Shown here piece by piece: positions 58,629-64,000 of a DNA stretch of 64,000 nt. Below the pieces are notes generated by a model. That model saw nothing but the letters and a program-made list of their open reading frames with translations. It was not told the DNA's origin and ran no database searches. The DNA is from Laguncularia racemosa (taxonomy: Eukaryota > Streptophyta > Magnoliopsida > Myrtales > Combretaceae), in assembly GCA_037954665.1 (NCBI GenBank), contig JBBMOL010000016.1:8432001-8496000 (forward strand). Reading direction: 5' to 3'. Every line of letters starts with the position of its first letter. Position 1 is the stretch's first letter. The translations under genes and the position numbers were made by a program.

Positions 58629-58815
58629 TGTTGGAAGTTAATGCAATATAATGGAAAATAATTGCAGGAATAAAATGCAATAAGGAGGGATCTTTTATTT
58701 TTTCTGTAACTTCTTTCCTTCATAGCATTTAAAAGTTCATTATGCTTTATAGGCTTACATGTGAAACAAAAGGACATACTTAATAATAAACAACCGATAC
58801 CACTTAATACTAGCA
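58629..58815 (-). repeat. Copia 3' LTR
   Basis: In plus orientation starts TGTTGGAAGTTAATGC and ends CCACTTAATACTAGCA. Shares CTTACATGTGAAACAAAAGG and CCACTTAATACTA with the copy at 62356-62551. Confidence 0.8.
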
Positions 58816-58829
58816 TTTAAACTGTTTGT

Positions 58830-60417
58830 AGCATTTAAAAGTTCATAGCATTTGTAAAGATCTCGGCTGCTTGCTTATTTATACCACATAATTTCAGCAT
58901 AAGTTTTCCATTTGCTACCAATCTTCAAATGAAATGATGTCTTACAATAAGAAGCTTAGCTCTACTATGAAAAATAAGATTCTTTGCCATTGCAATTGTG
59001 GACTTGTTATCACAAAATATCACTGTAGCTCCCTTTTGCTCACATGAAGATCAATGAGAAGTTTTTTAGAGCCATAAAGCTTGTTTAGTTGCTGAAGTTG
59101 CTACTGCTCTAGAACCAAGGCTAAAAACATTGCCGAAAGTGCTCTTTTGATCATCTAAACAACTTGCCCAATCAATATCTATGAAACTAGTCAATGTGAA
59201 ATTTGACATTTTAGAATACCAAAAACCAAAATCAATTGTTCTAACCATATAACAAAAAATCTTTTTTTGTTGCATTGAAGTGTTGCTTTGTTGAACTACG
59301 CATATATATACACAACACTAATAGAGAAAGATCAAATGTCAGGTCTAGTGTATGTTAAATAATTTAAACAACCAATTAAACTTCTAAATAATCTTCGATG
59401 AGACTTCTTAGTTCTATCTTCACACTGCAACTTGTCATTAAAGTTTATTGGTGTAGTTACAACTTCACAATTGTAGTTGATACATCAGTAATTATAGCTG
59501 AGCATCTAAAGCTAAAATAACTCTCATAGTTTCAAAAAGAGCAATAGACAGGAAAAAGTCTCCTCAAAATTCATACCTTGCTATTGTGAGTATCCCTCGG
59601 CCGCAAGCTGAGCTTCATGTTTTTGAACATATCAGTTAGTGTCATATTTTATTCGAAACACCAACTTATATATTTTGTTTAAAACACTCACTTAAGCCTT
59701 ATGACATTCTTTCCTTTAAGGGCATCAATTGATTCTTATGTTGATTTTTTTTTTTTTCACAATGGCTTGCATCTCCTCTTTCATAACAAACTGCCACTCT
59801 AGTTGTTTAATTGCTTCCTCAAAATAGGTAAGGTCAAAAAGATAAAAACCAAAGTTACAAGAATCATATATTTCTCTTAAAGATTTAAATTTTCTTAGTG
59901 ATGTTTTACTTGAGGAGTTGCATGATGGAGTGTTAGAACTTGCTAGACTTGTACCGTTGTTGACACTAGGTGAGGAAGTGTGTGGAATTTCAAGTGATGG
60001 TGTTGGTGTTTTAGTTTCCTCATTTGGAAGAACTTGAGTAGCAGTACCCTTCATGCCATCATTCCATTCCCAACTAGCCTCTTCATTGAACATAACATCC
60101 TTGCTAATTTTCACTTTTCCACTTATAGGATTATATAGACAGTATGCTTTGGATTGAGGACTATAGCCAATGAAAATGCATTTCGATAATTTTTCATTAA
60201 GTTTTGAATGAAAATTAACTAGAGCATATGCTATATATCTAAAGATTTTTAAGTAACTTACCCTAGGCTTCTTACCCATCCAAGTTTCATATGGTGTTTG
60301 ATTTAAAACGACCTTTATTAGAGAGATATTTAAGAGATATACTGCTGTTGCAACTACTTCTCCCCAAAATTGATCTGGAAGCCTCTTTACTTTCAATAAA
60401 CTCTTGGTCATTTCCAC
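58830..60417 (-). pseudogene. Copia integrase end, RT and RNase H remnants
   Basis: From 60417 on minus: FWGEVVATAVYLLN, NQTPYETWMGKKP and FIGYSPQSKAYCLYNP (integrase C-terminal region). A Ser/Thr-rich linker follows, then the RT start (EAIKQLEWQFVMKEEMQAI). In other frames come KHEA-type and EETFSPVA-type remnants near 59590-59530. Near 59480-59500 the sequence jumps to post-catalytic RT (TKQHFNATKK), so the YVDD-containing centre is deleted. RNase H remnants follow at 59275-58900, with TSFIDIDWASCLDDQKST and FCDNKSTIAMAKN. Confidence 0.75.
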
Positions 60418-61373
60418 TATTGTTTGATTTTTTTTTTCTCTTTATGACATGATTCTACTTTGGTGTGTACGGTGTAGTAAGTTCCTTACAAATACCATTC
60501 TCACACAAAATACAGTAAATTCATTAGATAAAAATTTACTGTCTTAGTCAATTCAAAGTGCTTCTACTACTTTACTTTTCCACAAATGCCTTGAACTTCT
60601 TAAAATTTCCAAATGTTTCTGATTTGGCTTTCAGGAAATAAATCCAACTCATACTGCTATAATCATTTGTAAATAGAAAAAAATATTGACTTCCATTGAA
60701 TGACTCAATTTTCATTGCCCCCCACAAAGCAACATGTACAAGTTCAAGACGATTTAAAGCCCTTCATGATTTTTCAATAGGAAATGTTTTCTTATTTTGC
60801 TTTCCATAAACACACTCTTTGCAAAAATCAAGTTTACCAATTTTTAGCAAGCCAACAACTATTTTTTTAACTTAAGAGTCTTAATTCATTCATATTAAAA
60901 TGCCCATATTGTAAATGCCATAATTTTTCTTCATTACTCCCATTTAAAACTAAGGCACTAATCACAACATTTGAGATATTAAGGGGAAAATTTTTATTTT
61001 GTGTCGTATGGACAATTGCTATGGTTTGTCCAGTTTTTTTTTTTTTTGTATCATAAATTGCACATGAATCATTATCAAATATAATTAAATATCCACTAGT
61101 CATCAATTGCTTAACACTAGGCACAAATTGCACATCATAAATAAGTTTAATATCACCATGTATAACTTTGATGGCAATTGTACCTTTTCCCTCAACTTGG
61201 ACTTGCATGTCATTTCCAAGCCGAGATTCACTTTTTTGTGTCTCATCAAGATCTCTAAACAAGGACCTCAAACTAGACATATGATTTGAGTATTCATTAT
61301 CTATAAACTTAACATCACTTGAAACATCCATAATAGAAGAATGGGCCATAAACATCTTACTTTCCTCTTCCAC
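60418..61373 (-). pseudogene. Copia protease and integrase region
   Basis: The open stretch 61373-60867 holds the protease zone, where the usual DSGCSNHM motif reads DNEYSNHM (catalytic D-S/T-G lost), and the gag-pre-integrase motif LWHLQYGHFN. Beyond it, in shifting frames, are CKECVYGKQ (zinc-binding end) and FLFTNDYSSMSWIYFLKAKS, the integrase core with a changed FTDDYS motif. Stops are frequent after 60867. Confidence 0.75.
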
Positions 61374-61428
61374 CTTCTCTATGAAATTGACACCCTTTTG
61401 CTCATCTTTTTGCTTGATTCAACATTAA

Positions 61429-62230
61429 GCTTGTTTATGACCATATTTCTTACAATATCTGCATTGAATTATACTCTTGTATTGACATGAATCATTAGAT
61501 TGGCCCCTACCTCTACTACCATAACCTCAACCACAAAATCCACCTCGACCATGGCCTTTGCTTGCAGTATTCAGATTTTTCTTTTTGATCTCCTCACACT
61601 TGAATGGCCTTATCCTCACTCTTTTCATGAGATCTATTTAACTTGTTCTCATGAGCTAACAAAGAACTGATCAATTCATCAAAAGAATATATTGATAAGT
61701 CTTTAGACTCCTCGATGGTAGCAACTGCATGCTCAAAATTTGTAATTAAAGATCTCAATAATTTAGCTACAACAATTTCATTACTAATTGTTTCACCATA
61801 TGACTCCATGAGATTACCAATTCTAGATCCTCTAGACATATAATTTTGCACACTCTTTACTTTTCATTGATAAGGTTTTGAAATCATGATGTAGGGATTG
61901 TAATTTAGTAGCAATTACCTCTTTCTCTTTCAAATACTCTTGTTGTAAAATCTTCCATGCCTCATTGGAAGTAAAAGCTATAGCAATTTTGAGAAATATA
62001 TTATCATCAACTGCTTGCTAAATCATGAACAAAGCCTTAACATCCTTCTTTCAATTTTTTTTCGTAATCATTTGTTGACTATGTTTGGTTGCATAACCTC
62101 AAATGCATTTCCCACCAAATCCAATAGCTCTTGGGACTTGAAAAGAGTTTTCATCTTAAGATTCCAAAAGTGATAATTTATCCTTTTAAAAATTGGAAGG
62201 CATTACAATGTAGAATCCATCCCACTTGCT
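61429..62230 (-). pseudogene. Copia gag remnant
   Basis: Includes an open piece 61851-61594 (GSRIGNLMESYGETISNEIV, LLAHENKLNRS) typical of the copia gag (UBN2-type) domain. A CCHC zinc knuckle, CRYCKKYGHK..C, lies near 61429-61471 with a stop inside it. Sequence near 62170-62080 (YHFWNLKMKTLF-like) marks the N-terminal part. Confidence 0.7.
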
Positions 62231-62355
62231 ACTATTTTTTTTTTCGGAAATTTTGATGTCTCTCTTTTCTTTTGGTTTCTCTCTCTTGTGTTTTGCAATG
62301 AGGAAAGATCAAACCTCTTTTTTTCTTTTTTTCTTTTTTTCTCCAGTACCACAAT

Positions 62356-62551
62356 TGTTGGAAGTTTATGCAAAATAATGGAAAATAATTGTAGGAATAA
62401 AATGCAATATAGAGAGACTTTTATCTTTTTTTTGTAACTTCTTTCCTTCATATCATTCAAATGTTCATTGTGTTTATTTATAAGCTTACATGTGAAACAA
62501 AAGGACACACTTAACAATAAAAATCTAATACCACTTAATACTAATTTATCA
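62356..62551 (-). repeat. Copia 5' LTR
   Basis: Matches the 3' LTR over about 190 bp. On minus the internal sequence starts ATTGTGGTACTGGAG, a diverged form of the tRNA-iMet primer site TGGTATCAGAGC used by many plant copia elements. The outer end is uncertain because the two copies differ after CTTAATACTA. Confidence 0.75.
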
Positions 62552-64000
62552 TCAATTACTACTATTAACTTATTACATACAAATCAAAGAAACACATGTT
62601 TTGAATCACACTTCAACATGGTTAAGCCTTAATATGGTTTTGTTGTAGTTGAGTTAAGAGTTGCATACAAAAGAAAGGGACTACAAAAATAAACAATGAT
62701 ATGCATTTCTATAAAGTGGTAGTTTATTTCCTTCGTTTGTGAAAGAACAATAAATCGAATGTGATTAGGTTGGTTCTCAATAAAAAAAGTCTTCACTAAT
62801 TTTACACAATACAAAAGGATCAAATACACTAAAAGTCTTCTGGTTTTTGTGTCAAAATTCAATTAAGTTATTTAGATTTATGTTTTGTGTTAAATAAGTT
62901 TTCTCGTTAAAATTTTTCTTCATGCTTTAAAAAATGATGATGATGTGGCGTATGCGAAATACCTTGAAAATTCAAACAAATTAAAAGGTAAGTGTTATAT
63001 TTGGTACCTCAACTTTACACATTTTTACAAGTAATTACCTCAAGTTTCAAAGTATCAATTTACCACTTGAACTTTGCCTAATTTTACAATTAACTATCTA
63101 AACTTTCTTCATTCTCATAATCAACTACCTGAATTTGGCTCATTTTTGCAATTAATTACCCCATTTGGATACTATAGATGACCTCAAAGACTTTATAGAT
63201 AGTAAACTAACGCTTTTAAACTTTAGGTAGTTAATTAAAAAAATAGAAAAGTTCAGGTATCAAATGTCACATTTACCTTAAATTAAATATAGGATAACTT
63301 AGTAATTTTAATCAAGGCTAAACTAGTAAATTAGAAAATCCAATATTCATTAAAGTTGGAGTAAATAACATAATTACTAAAATAGGCTTACTTCATGTTG
63401 ATAAGTGAGAGTATATTGGTAATTATTCTAGTCAAGGTATTTTGGTTGGTAGATATAATCAACATTACCAATTTGTCCTTATCCTAAGTAATAGAGGTTA
63501 ATGGTAGTTTAGCAAAATATGTACTTAAGTTGGCCTAAGAGAATATGTTTGAAAGTTGGTTATTTCAACTGAGACAAGTTTAGAAAATTTGGCAAAATTC
63601 TCCTTAGAACCTCATGTAACAACGCATTCTCTCTTCCCCCCAATTGCCTCTTCCATTTTCAATTTTAGCTCCATCTATCGAAACCAAGAAGATTTAAGGA
63701 TTCTAGGAGCTTATGAACAAGATTAAGTTCCAATTTTAGCTAGATTGATAAAATCTCTAATATTGACAATGTTAATTTAAGGATTATTGTGAAATTGAAG
63801 AATGATGTGGAATACTAGCTACTAACATACCTTACATGCGGAGCTTAGTGTGGTATGTAAGGGTCTAATCTAATTTCTTGATTAATGGAACTTAGTTCTA
63901 AGATATGTTAGATGTAATCTCCTAGTCTATAGTTTAGGGGTATTAATTGAGTGTAATTTATTGCAAGTAATTTGGAAAGGAGTTGTTCAAATACCTATTT
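62552..64000. other. AT-rich intergenic DNA
   Basis: No gene recognised. 63000-63250 shows diffuse repetition of ACCTCAACTTTACACATTTT-like and AATTAATTACC phrases with a spacing of about 40-60 bp. The open minus frame 62629-62862 resembles nothing known. Confidence 0.5.

Larger units (their letters stand above)
58629..62551 (-). mobile_element. Decayed Ty1/copia retrotransposon
   Basis: Two short direct repeats of about 190 bp (58629-58815 and 62356-about 62551) flank, on the minus strand, gag, zinc knuckle, protease region, integrase, a centrally deleted RT and an RNase H end. This order (integrase before RT) defines Ty1/copia. Every domain has stops. I see no clear target duplication. The 3' LTR begins only 74 bp beyond the stop codon of the DUF4079 gene and points toward it. 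Confidence 0.85.

Noticed and set aside
62203..62517. 104-codon minus frame rich in lysine, and the similar 58538-58816
   Set aside because: These are the copia LTRs read as protein. They helped to find the LTR pair but are not genes.

Overview
This is a piece of a plant nuclear genome, most likely a eudicot. It is AT-rich, carries one intron-containing chloroplast-type gene, and is otherwise mostly transposable elements. There are no bacterial operons, rRNA, CRISPR arrays or confident stand-alone tRNA genes.

Layout. 1-1559 is AT-rich with no gene. 1560-8252 is a decayed Mutator-like element (MULE). It has ~156-bp terminal inverted repeats, a broken transposase on +, a broken plant-mobile-domain gene on - and a 146-bp tandem array next to its right end. 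At 9971-10120 there is a short fragment resembling the N-terminus of a D-type cyclin. 10285-48763 is a three-deep nest of Ty3/gypsy retrotransposons of the Tat/Ogre type. Element A (10285-48763, +) was hit by element B (16686-40408, +), which was hit by element C (23927-36767, -). Each insertion has a perfect 5-bp target duplication: CTACT, GGAAG and TTTAT. Net lengths are about 14.8, 10.9 and 12.8 kb. The differences are explained by internal deletions in B (ORF1 and gag-pro) and in C (RT to integrase).

How the gypsy elements work. The order is LTR, primer site matching tRNA-Arg, ORF1, gag-protease, small intron, RT-RNase H-second RNase H-integrase, minisatellite, polypurine tract, LTR. The gag-pro stop codon lies inside a 112-118 bp intron whose removal joins gag-pro to pol in frame (intact in B and C, acceptor lost in A). 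All six LTRs also look like exon/intron/exon: a GC-rich leader after a TATA box, a CAG|GTAAGT-type donor, 560-700 bp of very AT-rich DNA, a TTTTCAG acceptor, a 37-38 nt micro-exon, then a second donor. The second predicted intron would remove the primer-binding site. Upstream of the TATA box, each LTR carries a tRNA-like Pol III A-box/B-box pair at a constant 66-nt span, except B's 5' LTR, which lost the B box.

The right part holds a LINE (51136-55375) split by a solo-LTR-like insertion (51320-53586), and the only apparently intact host gene, a DUF4079-family membrane protein (56943-58554). This gene has an 84-bp intron that is open in frame. A decayed Ty1/copia element (58629-62551, -) lies only 74 bp past its stop codon. 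The rest is AT-rich intergenic DNA.
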